A DNA stretch of 64,000 bases from Stercorarius parasiticus (GCA_013396915.1 VWZL01001298.1:124001-188000); one strand, 5' to 3'. Counted from the stretch's first letter, positions 48,603-62,439 are shown. The notes: generated by a model not told the origin, from the letters alone. A program made the numbers and translations.

Positions 48603-50779
48603 TTTCCATTTGCTGTTTTTACTGAGAAACTTGAGATAAATTTGTGCCTGCAATGAGAATAAAGAAACCAAAGTAAATGCAGATCATTAGAATCTGACTT
48701 ACATATGAAAAGATTGAGTTTTAATTATCGTATTTTGTGCCTCAGTTTTTCTATATCAAGATCTGTAGACTTGATTAATTTTGACTCATGCAAAATTTAT
48801 TATGTGTACAAACATATTTCAGTCTGTCAATTTAGAAAACTTAGATTGTCCCCAGAAATTGTTCATGAAGCCAATTTTGTAAGGGTCTTCAGGAATTCTC
48901 TTCAGGAACAAAACCTTGAGTAAAAGTCTGGGTTTTGATCCTTTTGCTTTAGATGCTAAGAGGAATATTTCTGGAGTCTGAGAAAAAATTTGGCCAATAC
49001 GTTTGATTAGTATTCCAAGAGGTGTTAGTAAGCATACCATGAGTACAATCTGAAGCTGGGACTGAGTTAATGGGAAGCTGCTGCACAGTCCTTTTGTTAA
49101 TTTCGTAAAAACATTTGTTAAGAAGGACATCTAGTGGGTCATCCAGTTCAGCAGCCATAGCGTCATTATTTGTGTTGAATTCCTACCAGGCTGAAGGGTA
49201 GAAGGGTGGAAGGACAAAAGGCAGAGTGCGGAGGCTGAACTGCTGCCCAGCACATCTCTTTCCCCTCCCCAAGCTCTGCTATTGTGGCCACAAAGGTTTG
49301 CCTGCACACACGTTTTCCAACCTGAAGCTCTTCTCTGTTGGGAGTGTTTTGGGTGACATTGGTTCAGTCTGCTCAGAAGTAGTTTACTTTCCATTGGGTA
49401 CTACTTAGGTAGCAACAGTACAAAGAGAAAATCCTTTAACCCACTCTCCTTTCACAATAAAATGAGTTGAATCACAGAAAATTCTTCAGTTGGCCAGGCT
49501 AAGACCTGCATGGATATTTGGAGAAGGAGAAAGTCTCTTTCTTGCTATTGTCAAGAGTTGCCCTCCCATGGTGGGAGTTTGTCTCAGTGAGGTTGACAGC
49601 CTGTGTCCTGGCTACTCTGCTCTACTCCGGGATGCAGGAGAGGAGAAAAGGCCTATTCTGCACTGAATGTCTCCAACTGGCTCCTCTCTGGGACTCGGTT
49701 TTCAAGCCATTTAGGAAGGAGACAAGGAACGGGCTATGTCTGCTCCCTGGCTGACTCCCTGCTCTGTTGTGCTGGCCCTTTCCCGTGGGGATGAAGTGCA
49801 CCATAGTCTGGCTGTGGTGGCGTATGTGGGGAGACTTCTCTCCATTGCTGAGCTACTGCCCCATCTCCGACCACTCATAGCAGTGGTTCTATGTCTTCCT
49901 CTGTCAACAGGCTGTTAGGACCCTCACCAGAGTTTGTAGGTATATGGGATTTTTCTTTCCTCCCTCTTGGCATTCAGCTGGAAGATGGGTGCGCACTTCA
50001 CAGCCTGTGAGCCATCCTGCCACTGCAGGCTCAAACAAATGGCCCTACATCATATTTTCTCAGACAGTAAATGCTGCAGTATATATGCATGTTGATGAAC
50101 AGTCATGGTGCAGCTCATAGAAATCCATCATTGTTTCACAGCTTCCTGACATGGTCTCCATAAACACCAAAACAAGGTTCATCCTGCTTTTCCACAACAC
50201 CATCATGACTTCACAAGTGTCTTGTTTCAACAGTTGGCATAAAGCCCCCTTCTAATCTGAGAAAATTCCTGTATACCAAATCAGAAGATCTAGTTGAGCT
50301 GGTTATTTTTTGTAACTGCGGCAAATGCAGCAACTTTAGCATTGATAGGCAGAAATTCCACGACAACCACCACCATTTCAGTTTGTCACAGAGATCCTGA
50401 ACTTAGAAACATATCTGCAGTCTTTTGCTTTCCTTTCTGCTCTAAGTTTTAGTCACATTAGACCCCACCTCCACCATTTTGCAGTGTCAAGAAAGAAGAC
50501 TAATGCTGCTTTAATTAATAGTGTCTCCAACACCACGCTTGATGAAGAGACTATCCATGTAACAGCCTGAATGTATGGCACTTTAAATCGAATACTAGTG
50601 TTTGACTAGAAGGGAATTATTACCTTTTACATAGACCAGTTTCACCATGGTGGACGTATCCTTCTGTAAAGCTCAATGCACTGAGCAGTCCTGAGCTGCA
50701 GAATGCTCTTAGTGCTCTTTACCTGATTGTGCCTGGTTGTGGTCTAAACTTTGCAGGGCTGGTCCTCTAACTTATGGGA
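48603..50779. other. Non-coding stretch, nothing assigned
   Basis: No recognised gene. Several frames of 60-103 codons on both strands overlap one another and show no domains. Confidence 0.6.
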
Positions 50780-50850
50780 TAATACAGCCTGCAGGCTCAG
50801 AGAGAGAAATAATGAAGTAACTTGGTGAAAAGCAGTGGTAAACAGAGGTG
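50780..50850 (-). repeat. Possible MIR-like SINE fragment
   Basis: GCAGGCTCAGAGAGAGAAAT followed by AATGAAGTAACTTGGTGAAA resembles the reverse complement of the MIR tail-to-core junction (GAGGCTCAGAGAGGTTAAGTGACTTGCC). The match is short and diverged. Confidence 0.35.
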
Positions 50851-51339
50851 GCTTCCTGAAAAGGATGAGTCTGACAATTTAACAGAAAAACAAAACCCCA
50901 CTACTCCTACCCTCTTACTAGGATTATGGTTCAGCTGCTTTGGCCTTAGCAGCAATCCACATGGAGCTCCTTGTCAGCTGCCACATCACATCTCATTCAC
51001 TTCTGCGTTATGTCATTGTTCCCACGGAGAGAACAGGCAAATCAGAGAATTTCCTTTGCTGCTACTTGATATGCCATTATTCACCTCTTATCATTTTAGT
51101 AAAGCAGTTACACTGCTGTCAGAGGTAATGGAGACCATGCCACTAAGAAAATTGGCTGTAATTTATTTATCAATTGTTTCTACATACCACAAAAGAGACC
51201 ATCTACTTTACGGCTGGGTCTAAGGTATCTGAGAGCCCTTGAAGTTCATGGTTTTCCGGTATTCTAAGTTCTACTTATGGCTTTTCCTGTATATGACACA
51301 CAACACCACCCCTGTGGTCTTCAAGGCCGATTTCTTCTT
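50851..51339. other. Non-coding stretch, nothing assigned
   Basis: Contains most of a 133-codon plus-strand frame (50822-51223) with no recognised domain. Confidence 0.55.
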
Positions 51340-51590
51340 TGCTTTCTTTAGTCACAAATCATTCTGAGGCATCCCTTAAGTGCATTTGTATTGTTAAGTG
51401 CACCGGCCTGATTTGGTGTTAATTCAATTTGAGTGCCCTTAATATCTTGCGGGAGTGAGGCAATGCATGCGAGCTGTACCTTGTAAAAACAGGTTCCAGG
51501 TCTGCCTGAGAGCAAAGCACCTTTCCCACAGCAATTTACCAAAGTTGCTGATAAAATTTTCATAAGGAAACCTTTTTAGTCTGACCCTAT
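51340..51590. other. Candidate conserved non-coding element J with NKX2-type motifs
   Basis: High-complexity, repeat-free block. The nonamer TTAAGTGCA occurs twice (51376-51384 and 51394-51402), 18 bases apart, and a related TTGAGTG follows at 51429-51435. TNAAGTG is the core bound by NKX2-class homeodomain proteins. No coding frame with recognised content crosses the block. Enhancer identity is inferred. Confidence 0.3.
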
Positions 51591-52421
51591 TGTGTTATTC
51601 TACCATTAAGAGTCGGGGAACTGAGACTGTATTCTGGTGACAGTTTATCACATTCTCCATTATTTTAGTGTATAGACAGTCTACTGATGGGTCACAGCCT
51701 ACATCCCCTCCTCTTACAATGTGGAAATGGCTTTCAGAGCCAAAGTCTGGAGGCCCGACTATGCCAGTTGCAGCATGTGTGTGTCAATATAACTGAAGTG
51801 AACTCTAGATAAACCAGTCACCTCTAACCTTCAAATGATGGGAGGTGGGACATTTTAGTGCATTTGGGGCCAAGCGAAGAACGGGGAAAGCAGAAATAAA
51901 CCACAGGAATAGCTAGCCCTAAGGAATGTGTGGAAGAAACAATATCACATTTTGATTAAAGAAAAGGTATTTGACCAACAATCAAAGATGAAAAGCCAGT
52001 TTTAAAGTAACTGGGAGAAGCAACTGCTGTCTTCATACACTTCACACATTTGCCCTCAAATGAGTGATTGTGAATCCTAAACAATTCCAGTGTAACTGAA
52101 AAAGTTTATCTTATAAAGGTGAACCACTGTATAATACCAAGAAAAGTTCCCACCAGCCTGGCAGATTGCCTCTTTACACTACTGTCACCCCCAGACTCTG
52201 GAGAGCAGGAAGCTGCAGCAAGGGAGTTGGAGCGAAGGGTCCAGCAGCTGCGCTGGAACGTGATATTCCAGAATCTGTATGTTCTGTCATGCTGTATGAA
52301 CACATTTTTTTCAGCTGTTACAGAAAGCGTAACCAAACTACTCTGGATGCCATCTGGAGACACGGACATATGTGTCCTGAATTGCTATCTAGTGTTGTGA
52401 AGCAAAATTGAGAAGAACAAG
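51591..52421. other. Non-coding stretch, nothing assigned
   Basis: A 93-codon frame at 52119-52400 has an EQEAAARELERRVQQLRWN stretch that looks coiled-coil-like, but it is short, without splice support, and another frame is open over the same DNA. No repeat identified. Confidence 0.5.
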
Positions 52422-52430
52422 TTGGTTATG

Positions 52431-52917
<487 letters not shown>

Positions 52918-53164
52918 TGGAAAATATCTCAGTGTTTTACACTGAATTTAACTGAGGTTGAAATGGAAGTTTGGGAACTTAGCCAGTGTGGCGTGGCTGT
53001 TCAGCACAGGTACCTAAATACTGAGACTGGATAGTTTGATTATAAGGAGCATCTTCTGTAACCTAGCACACAATGGTAAATTTGTTGCACTCTAAATTGC
53101 CTTTGGGAGTCTTGCCCTCCCTACCAGCACGACTTACTGTCTGTTGCTGGTGGGCGAAAGCCTT
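52918..53164. other. Non-coding flank of the microsatellite
   Basis: Ordinary mixed sequence between the GA tract and the next repeat; no gene seen. Confidence 0.55.
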
Positions 53165-53225
53165 GATCCTGCTTCCTATGGAAGTCAATGGGAGCACTGC
53201 CTTTGACATCAATGAGTGCTGGATC
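53165..53225. repeat. Sauropsid palindromic repeat remnant
   Basis: The stretch GATCCTGCTTCCTATGGAAG then TCAATGGGAGCACTGCC and TTTGACATCAATGAGTGCTGGATC is an imperfect palindrome with ends GATCC/GGATC. It matches the pattern, as I recall it, of an old palindromic repeat common in turtle, crocodile and bird DNA. Diverged and non-coding. Confidence 0.5.
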
Positions 53226-56200
53226 ACACCCCAGGTGAAAAACAATAGCTTTGCTTCTGGTCGGGCCAAATTGATGAATAAATCAGAGCCTTGTGTGTGT
53301 GGAGTTGGGGCTGGTTGTCAGTGTCTCTTGCAGAGGCATTTTACAGTCCAAGTATGTGTGACCAAGGCAATCTGATTAATTATTGGATAAAGCTTGAGGC
53401 AAGCATGGAGTTACAGATACCAGCTAGAGAACTGTGTTACAGAGGAATTTATAATACCTTTGACTATCAGCCTCTTGATCTTCAGGCGTATTCAAGGAAG
53501 ATGGAGATAAGGCAATTCTTTCTCTGTTTTCAATAAGGGAGGAAAAAGAGACAGCAAATACTTATAGCTGTTTCTCTCACTGGCACTCAGTATTATGCTC
53601 TAACATTGTGCTCCACTTCCAATTATCTTTAAAGAAGTAAGTTCTCAGGAAAGGTAACTAAGTGCATTTAATATTATGTGCATCCCATCCACCAAATCAC
53701 AAAGCTTTGACTGTGGCACTGTGTTAACACGTTTGAAAACTGCCCTGCCCCATATAAACAAGGCAGAAGCTGCAACTGGCAGGGTAGATATCGCCATAGG
53801 CCCTGCGTGTCTGTGGCCAGTCCTCCTTCATCTCTGTGCACCACTGAGGTCAGTGGCAAGGCTTGTGCGTCTGTGTGCTGTGGAAATGCTGGGCCATCTG
53901 AGGAAAGTGCTTTCAACCTTGATTCAGCCTCAGCTGGTTTGTTTTAGTCTGGGTCTGTGTTGGCCCTTCAACTGACCCAGTTTCCTCCAAGTTTTTCCTC
54001 AGTTCTGCGTAATGCCTTGTGACAAATTTTTGAGAGTGGAAGGAATATTGACTGACATATCTTTCCTATTCAAAGCACTGTGAAAATGTATCCTTTAATT
54101 GGTTTCGGGGTTGTTTTGGTGTTGGTTTTTTTTTTATTTGGTTGGGTTTTTTTTAAGTAACAGTGAAGTGGGCACAGAGTGTTAGTGATTTCAGAAAGAG
54201 GAGCTCACCAGGATTTTCTGGATGACCTCCTGCCAGCTATGTCTCTTTGAACTCCAGTGAGCTGAAGCAGTTAGGAAGAGAAGGGTCATGACAGTAAAGG
54301 GTAGGTGATGTGCCACAGCATAGCAGGGCCAAAAACATGCGGACCTTCAAGATGCACCGGTAAATCCCACAACAGCATCTGCAGCAGCTGCCCCAGACAC
54401 CGGGAGTGGATGCGTTAGGAGGCCCTTTCTGATGGATCAGCAGTAGGTCAAAAAAAGGCATGGAGAAAGAGTCATAGTTTTACTGTCTTGCTCTCACACT
54501 GTAAGGCGATTTTAGGGACTCGGAGGGACTATTGCAATAGGTTCTGGGGTTTTTAAGAATTAATGGGTGAAGGTTATTTGCAGTGAATTTCGGGTGAGGA
54601 AAGTCTGTGTTGGCAATATTTATGCTACCCTTCGAACAACAGAGAGGGAAGGCTATGTGAGAGATGGGACACGGCACTGTGCTCCGGAGTCTTCTAGCCT
54701 TGTTTTGCTTCCATCTAAGGATAAATAAATGCCTCTGTGTTTGGTGCTTTGAGAGAGAAAACTCCAGCTCAATCAGGGAAACAGTCTTTGACTTCCTAAT
54801 CCAGTGAGGAATGGAAATGCTTGTTTCTTTCCCTTCCTCTTCATTAGTTTATGTACATCAGCTCTCATCATGTTTACCTGTGAAGAAATGATTTCAGTAT
54901 TACTGCTATGTTTGTAGCTTTTTCTATAAACACTTCAAGCCCTGTTGCATAGCTTAGATGGAAGCTAAATAAGCATTCAAATGAAACAAAAAACCTCAGG
55001 AGATCTTGCTGCCAGGACATAAGTTGTGTAGTCAGGAGAAAAATAGCCAAAGTAAGAAGCTGTGGGCCATGCCTCATGCTAACAGAGACACAGGTGTTTC
55101 CCTTGACTATTTTGAAACAGGGCCTGAGCCAAGCCCTCTCTGCATGGCTTCAAGTGGGAATGTGTCTTATTGCTCAAGATGGTAAAAAATTTGAGTGATT
55201 TACACACTTCTAAACCTACTCTGCACTTCCACTGTTAATCATGCACAATCCACAACAACGTCACTCTTTTTGTACACCATGATGGAAGTATCTGTGTATC
55301 ATATATTCAAATTACATTATGTGCTTGAGGGAGCTCACGATCCCTTGAAAAACTTCTGTGGCAGCACAGTTTGCAGGCTCCACACGCTACCTGTGAGCCA
55401 TCTATTGTGTATGTGACTGCAAGCTTGAATCCCTGCCTGGGATTATCTGAAAACTCTGGAACTTGCCAGCAGGAAAATTTGCAGCTAAACAATTATATTG
55501 TTGAAACTCTGACAAATCCACCCCAGTTTATGACTTTGAAAATAGGGCTAGGTGTGAGGAACTGAATATATTATACACCGTTGCATGGCCTCCTGGGGGC
55601 TGCAATATAGAATCTGTTTACTTTGACTGACACTTTTCATTTTTCTTTTCTTCCAGACATTATTGCTGCAAATGATATCGCTACTCAATATGGATTTGTT
55701 CCTCAAAAAAACTGTTTAGATATTTGGATAAACATCTTCTGAACAAGTTCTTTTATTATTATTATTGTTATGATTTTTGGAAGCAATCCAGCAATAATGC
55801 CACAGACAGGCAATGCAATGAGTAAAAGTAAGTAGACCTGCATTATTACATCAGATTACATGGAAGTGGGATTTCCAGAACTTCTCTCCAATGTAAAGTG
55901 GTTGTAGAAACTCCAAAACTGGACACAAAGGAGAGTAGATTTTTTTCTCCCCATCCTTCTTCTGTAAACAGAAGTTTAAATCCCCCCAAATAAACTGGTG
56001 ACTTTTTGCCAAGAGTGAAATAAATCTCACTTAAGCACAGAACGGCATTCGTTCTACTTAGACCCCTATAAACAGGCAGACACATTCTTGTGAAGTACAA
56101 CTTCTCAGAAGGAAGATTTGTTGTTAAAGCCAATGACAGTACCTCCAGATAGAATCAGCAGCAGGTTATGCAGAGTGGCAGCTTTTTTTTTTTCCTGTTA

Positions 56201-58062
56201 TGTTGGTATGAGAAATTGGAAATTCACTACAATTTTCCAGTTCCTTCAGAAATTCCAGCATCTCTGATGTTGAATGCCAGGACAGGTGGCAGTGAGTGGT
56301 GACCATGTTGGATACTAGTACATTAGCCTGAAGAGTGATGATTATTTTTTTTTTTTCTAGTTCTGAAGGAGAAAAAGTAGAAGAACAAATTTTCTTTTCC
56401 AGAGCATTCCCTGATTGACAAATAAATCATTCTTCATCTTACTCAGACAGGACCAAAAGAGTACCTTTTAGATAAAGAGATGGCTGAAAGATGGCAGTTT
56501 TATCAATGTGGGCTTGAGTTGTAAAACACAAAGTATATCTTTTAAGTATAATTTTGTGAAAAGAAAAAATATATTTTGTCTGATGCATGAATCTTTTATC
56601 TACCTTACCCTTTCCATTTGTATTTCCTATCATTTGGGAATATCCCAAATGTCTCTGCTTCTTTCTTTGTTGTTTTATAGTTTCTTTTGTACAGCAGCCA
56701 ATGTTAACATCACTTTCTGAGTGTGAAAGTTGCTTATGGTTTTGATGTACCTGTACTGTACAGTACTTGCCAAGTACTCGGGGTGGACACTGTGCTTTCT
56801 GAGATCGTTAAGAAGAAAATTCCACCTGGTTCATGTTGAAGAGGGGTGATTTCTGTGTTGAGTTCTTGCAGGACATAAATGCAGAAGAGCTGCTGAAGTA
56901 ATTTCAAAGATCATATTCAGAGGGCCAATGATCTCTCATAATAAATGTCAATATCTCTAGTGCCTTCATGAATACCAGTAATGGCCCTTGCTGTGCAGCA
57001 CATGGGGAGACAGGAATGCTGCACAGGGGACTGGGCAGACACTGCATGTCTGGATGCTGCAAAACCTGCTACGGCTGTTTCAGAAGATACTTAGAGTGGA
57101 TCTCAGAGAAGCCTCAGATCCACCTGCTTACTATGCTGTGGTGTAGCTCTTGCTCTGGTATGGAAAACAGGAGTGACACTTTACTTTTCACCAGTCTGTC
57201 TTCCCATTCTAGTTCCCCCTGTGCAGGCTCCCTCTGGCTGAGTACCAGCAGTGAGCTCTGATCTGAGGGGATGTAGCCATAGGGCTGAGGGCACTGCTTT
57301 GTACAAGGACCTGACACTCTATTTCTGGACTAAGTGATGTTTCCAGTCCTGCATTGTTATGCTCCTCTGGAACTTCTCCCACTAGGAGGGAATCCCAAGA
57401 AATTAAATTAGGACAGCACTGGTACAAATGCAGAACATGCAAAAACATATTTCTTTATTTCCCTGGATATATGTTTATTTATGTTCTGTGATGTAAATGG
57501 GACTAGAGGTGTAGGTAGTAGATTGCATCTTGTAAATAAAAATATATAAGCATGTCATGCATACATCACATTTTTACCTTTATCAGAGATCATAAAACCT
57601 TGGAAGGAGGGAACAAGGGGCAAGTCACTCAATGATCTTTTCATGGAGTGTCTTCAACATATTTATTGACACATGAGAATTTTCAAGGCTGGTCATGCAT
57701 TCAGAGCTATCCCTACCAGTGGTCATTTTGTGCTAAATCTAGCTGATGCTTTGCTGAGGACTGAAAAGAAAAAGATGCTAAGCAATTCCTGTGGCAGAAG
57801 TGGCTTCCTGTTTTTGGCTTGAAGCTTGAGTAAATTAAAGTACAGGCTTTCCAGTAAAGGACCGTTTCACCTGAAAATATTCTACTGTCTCAGCAATTAC
57901 TCTGCACTCCAAGCAATGTTGTAAGCAGCACAGATAATTTACTTCATACCGTAAAGAAAAGTAAAGTTGTAGGGGAACTGAGTAAACTTGCATGCTCGAG
58001 AGAAGTATATTGTTCGCTGGCTGACCCTGATAGTCATTCACTTAGGATTTCCTTAAAATTTT
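53226..58062. other. Long non-coding stretch, nothing assigned
   Basis: About 4.8 kb. Low-complexity pieces: T/G-rich at 54105-54155, T-runs at 56186-56195 and 56344-56358, ATT units at 55753-55766. Two short palindromes occur (56631-56651 and 56753-56766). A TGAGGTCAGTGGCAAG piece near 53845 may be another fragment of the sauropsid repeat. Frames of up to 100 codons are unrecognised. Confidence 0.55.
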
Positions 58063-58130
58063 CAGGTTGGGAAAAAGTGAGGGTACTCAGCTGAAAAAAG
58101 AGACAAGTACCCTCAGTTATTCCCAACTTG
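58063..58130 (+). ncRNA. MicroRNA-precursor-like hairpin (or small inverted-repeat element)
   Basis: The arm 58066-58087 pairs with 58106-58127 at 20 of 22 positions, with one A-A and one G-G mismatch inside the stem, around an 18-base loop (58088-58105). The outer bases 58063-58065 pair with 58128-58130 (one G-U), giving a stem of about 25 positions in a 68-base hairpin. Arm length, isolated internal mismatches and loop size fit an animal microRNA precursor. However, the lower stem ends early, whereas typical primary transcripts have about 10 more pairs. A small MITE would look similar. The strand is chosen arbitrarily; either could be transcribed. I do not recognise the arm as a named microRNA. 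Confidence 0.35.
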
Positions 58131-59486
58131 TGACAACCTCAGATTCCCTACCATTATTTTGTTTCCCAACTAGAAGCAGTAGAAGGAGGGAAGATGGAAT
58201 TAGGGACTGTATGTAATTTTCATTTATCCTGCCTGTATTTCCCACGACCACAGAAGCTAAGGCTTCGTGAGTGAGTGGAATCAAAGAGGGGCCCAGTCAT
58301 CACTGTCCAGTGGTTTTGAATTTTGTATATGTAATTTATGGCAACAGCTAGCAGCAGACATGGTGTGGTGATTTGCTGAGGGTGTCTATGAATGGTGTCT
58401 TGTTTTCAGTGTAATCCTGAGGAAGAGGCTATGGAGAATCTACCTAAGACCTAGAGAGTATTTAAAACCTGACATTCACCCCAGAAAGACCCTCCTCACT
58501 TTGACATCCCATGTCAGCTCCTTAAATCAAACCCCTCAGACTCAGGAATGAAGTAAATAAATTATAAGCTTTATTGATTGTGTCTGCTGTGTGAACGTTC
58601 TTTATCATTGACTAAGCTGTTCAAACCGTTGTCCCAACATGGATCAGGCTCCTCATAAAACCTGAAATGGCTACTCAAAAGGGAACAGACATGTTTTCTT
58701 CCGTTGATCCAAGGTTCTGTCAGGGAGGGTTTTGATCTCTACAACTTTACAACATCCATATGGTCGGGAATGAATTATTTGGCTCATTTCAGTGGGATAT
58801 GGGATCAGAGTTTTAGATTGGACAGAAGCCCACTGTGATATAGTCTTTTTTAATTTTTTTTTATTATTAAAATGAATATCAGTGAATTTCTCATGATTTT
58901 TGGAACCATGGGCCCAGTTTACCTCTCACTTGGTCTGTTTTCCTGTCTGTATGACTGTGTTGACTTCAACTAAATCACTGGTATAAATGCATCTCAGACT
59001 TCTCTTCCAACTAATGGAGATAGTGCTGGTGGTTGCTGGTTAGGGGTTATTTTGGGGGAAGGAATTGTTTTTGCTTCTGCTTTAAAGCAAGGAGGTGTGG
59101 TAAATCACAGGCATCTTTCTTGGGATGGAGATAATAAATCACTCTTCCCAGGTGAAATCTTTTATTTATGCCTTGGGATTCCATTTCATTGAGGAAAGGT
59201 ATGTTCTTTTGGCTTCAGCTGGGCTGCACTTTAGCAAATGATTCAAATCAAGCTGACACTTATTAGTGAGCACGTTGAACACTTTGCTCTCAGGCACTTC
59301 ACTGGGCTGCCACCATTCTCCATTCTTCACAGATGTTTGTTCTCCTCAGGTTTCATCTGGAAGCAAAATCACTGCCTGCTCCTCATGTCAGTGGGAAGTC
59401 AACTGCAAAGGGCAGCTTGATTTTAGAGGCAACGGATCACTCCCACCAGTAAAAAGAAAAAAAACCAAAACAGACGTGCAGATGAA
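58131..59486. other. Non-coding stretch, nothing assigned
   Basis: No recognised gene; frames are about 60-75 codons. A T-rich run lies near 58848-58863. Confidence 0.6.
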
Positions 59487-59530
59487 ATAATACACTCACA
59501 GATCAGCTATAATACACTCCCAGATCAGCT
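59487..59530. repeat. 22-bp tandem duplication
   Basis: The unit at 59487-59508 (ATAATACACTCACAGATCAGCT, shown here as first bases ATAATACACTC) is repeated at 59509-59530 with a single A-to-C difference. The near-identity indicates a recent local duplication, for example by replication slippage. Confidence 0.9.
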
Positions 59531-62439
59531 TGAGCTCATTCTTCTGTTCTGAAAGTGACCAAGCAAACTTCTTATTATCATTTATTAGGTGTTGAGCCCT
59601 GTCACCATGCTCAGTATTGCACAGTACACATACAATAGTAGTGGGTCCAAAGAGAGTATCAGCAATAGCATACAGACAGCAAACAATTTAATTGCAAAGC
59701 ACTAACTGTTATTGCAAGCTGGTGCTTATTTATTAGAAAAGAAACAAAACAAAACTCAAGTTTTGAATAAAAAAAATAATTACACAGATAAGTAGTTCTA
59801 GATGCTGTCTTTTCTCCAGGAATAGTCTAAGTTAATCCCGACACACTACATTCTTAAATTTTCTTTGCACTGCATGCACTTGGGTACCACTCTGAGAAAG
59901 CATAATTCAGAGACAAAAGCCTGCAATTAAGTCCTGCTGCCCGGGAAGAAGGAAGCAGTGGAAGAAGCTTGCTTGCATAGCCTCTTGGTCAATTTTATGT
60001 TTATTTGTGTCTAAAAAGAGGCGTAACATCTCAAACTCATGACATCACAGATAAGTGTGATATACTTGCCATGGGCAAAAAAAGAGTCATCAGACCTAGA
60101 GAGCTGGTAAACTTTAGAAGACATCTAGAGCCTCTGCCCAGATTGGAGGTTCTAGTGGTACAAGGCATCTGCATGCAGGCTACATGACACAACAGAGGGG
60201 TTGTTGCTGCCAGGTATGACAACCTGCATGTGTCCAGGTGTTTCTGTAAGATGTCTGGAAACTCTGAGCCCTTCTGACAAAGGCAGGAGTGTGTGGTTGT
60301 CCAAGCAGATATGGCAGGGACACATTGCACTGGCCATTTCTTACTGCACAAAATGTAGCTTCCTGCTTGCTATGTAAGCTAGCATAAAGAGTGGAAAAGA
60401 ACTGCAAAGAAATGGAGGCTACCTATTACAAAGACCTGACTATTTTCTTAATTCACTTTACCTCGTGGCCGTCATGGGGCCCTTACTACACTAAGTAGAG
60501 GAGGCAGCTTGCTGTTTCTAAAATGCAGACTTTGGCATTACTGTGAAAAATGGAATGCCTACAGTAAGGAAACAAGCACTACTTGTAGCATGAGTTAGTG
60601 TGTGCTTGCGTTTGAGGGCTCAAGTCATATTTAAACACAAAGAGGGACTATGCAAAATGCATAACCTGGAAAGGTGACCCTGCCATTTAAGCAGTTATGC
60701 ATGGCTAATAAACAAAGGAGGAAAAAAAGTCCCGTTTAGAAAAAAAACAGGTACTTTCCATTTAACATCATAGTAATCGTAAAAAGGAAACCAAACCTGC
60801 AAAGGCAAGGATACTGTATTTGTGCCTCTTCCTTTCCTTAAACATTTTACTGTATTGCAGTATATCCAATGTCTGTCTAATATGCCAAGTGCTTTAAGAC
60901 ATTAATATATCTACAAAGTTTGTATAAAACAGTAACTACTAAACTTTTCAAACCAAACTGTCCCTATCCTTTAGCAGGGACACAAAACAGCAAGGCTATG
61001 TTGCAGCAGAAAAAGAGCACATTCCCTAGACCAGAGTTCTCTGTGGAAGATGCCAGCCACAAACTCTTTCCCCAGCAAAGTCACAGGAGAGCTAGCTGAT
61101 TGCATGTGCCGGGACATGAACCAGGGGGCTTGGGTTCATGGGAACCTTGTTAATTAATAGGAAGCTGAGTAATAGGGAATGCACTGTGGAGGTAGCTGCA
61201 AACTGATCTGAGGAGCTGCTGGGGAGAGAGGAAAGTGACTAACCAGTTCTCATGGACCTCTGTAACGTGCTTCTGCATATAGCTTTAGGGAAAATGGGGC
61301 AGTCAATAACCTTTAGGAATGACCGAATGATTAGCTGCATGGGCTAATATGAGCAAGAATATCTTTACAAATGCTAAAATTGGTTGGGTCAAAAAACTAA
61401 AAGGATCCAGGGGCAATCTTGGCAATAAATTGCCCTACTGCTTACATAGAGAAAGCTGCTTCTTTTGTACATATATATACATATATAAAATATCATTATG
61501 ATCACAAGAGGTCCTTTAACACTTTCCCAATTTTGTAACAATACTTGAACTTATTTCCTAGTGGCTCTTTTTTCTTATCTTCTTTGCTATCTTCACACTG
61601 ACAACATTCAGTTGAAATCAGTAAAGATGTGGCACCAGAATAGGTTGTATCCAAAGCAGTGGAAAATATTGCAAGTAGAAGTCTCTCAACTAGAAAAGAA
61701 AGTGCATGTTGTTACGATTATACTACTGAGAGGTCAGTTCCTCTAAATCTTTATATTTATGGTTTTGTTCATGCTTTACCATTAATAGCAATATCTGTCT
61801 ATATGATTGCATTGATAGTAGTATTATTTGAGAAAGAATTTTTACTACAAAATATAAATATAGCATGTGTTCATTTTTTTAATTATATGTAATATTCAGT
61901 AAAGTGATACATTATTAAGAAAGGTCATTGATGGTTCCCAGGATGTGGCAGTAAAATATACAGTATGTACTAAAATTAAAACTAGTTTTAGAGCAGTGTA
62001 GTGTGGAATAATGCAAAACAAAAGAAGGTGCCAAAGTTAACAATAAATATATGAATAGAAAAAGGAGTGAAAATGGTGCCCTTTTATCCGATGATAGCTT
62101 GACTGCATTCAGAGCTGGAGATGCAAACAGCTTTTATGAGGTTGTACTTGTTCTAGGTAAGAGAAGAACACATTGGTAGCCTGCAAGACATTTTTAAGGT
62201 TTTCATGACTTGATGAGAAAAAGGATCACTGAGATTAAGGACCTAAAAAATTTACTGAGTGCCAGCTCCAATGAAAAATAATTGCTTCTAAGCTGGTTGC
62301 ACTGTTTTGGAAATGCTATATTAAATCTTTGAGATCCTTCCAAAAGGTAGAAATAGACTTCCCTCCTTGCCCCCCACCGATCAATGACATCTGTCTGCTT
62401 CAAAAAGTCGGCTCTCACCACCTCCCTGTCCTCCATGTC
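59531..62439. other. Non-coding stretch, nothing assigned
   Basis: About 2.9 kb, AT-rich, with an AT-dinucleotide piece near 61470-61490. The 104-codon minus-strand frame at 60037-60351 is overlapped by two other open frames and is not recognised. Confidence 0.6.

Noticed and set aside
50822..51223. 133-codon frame
   Set aside because: No domain; begins within a probable MIR-like fragment.
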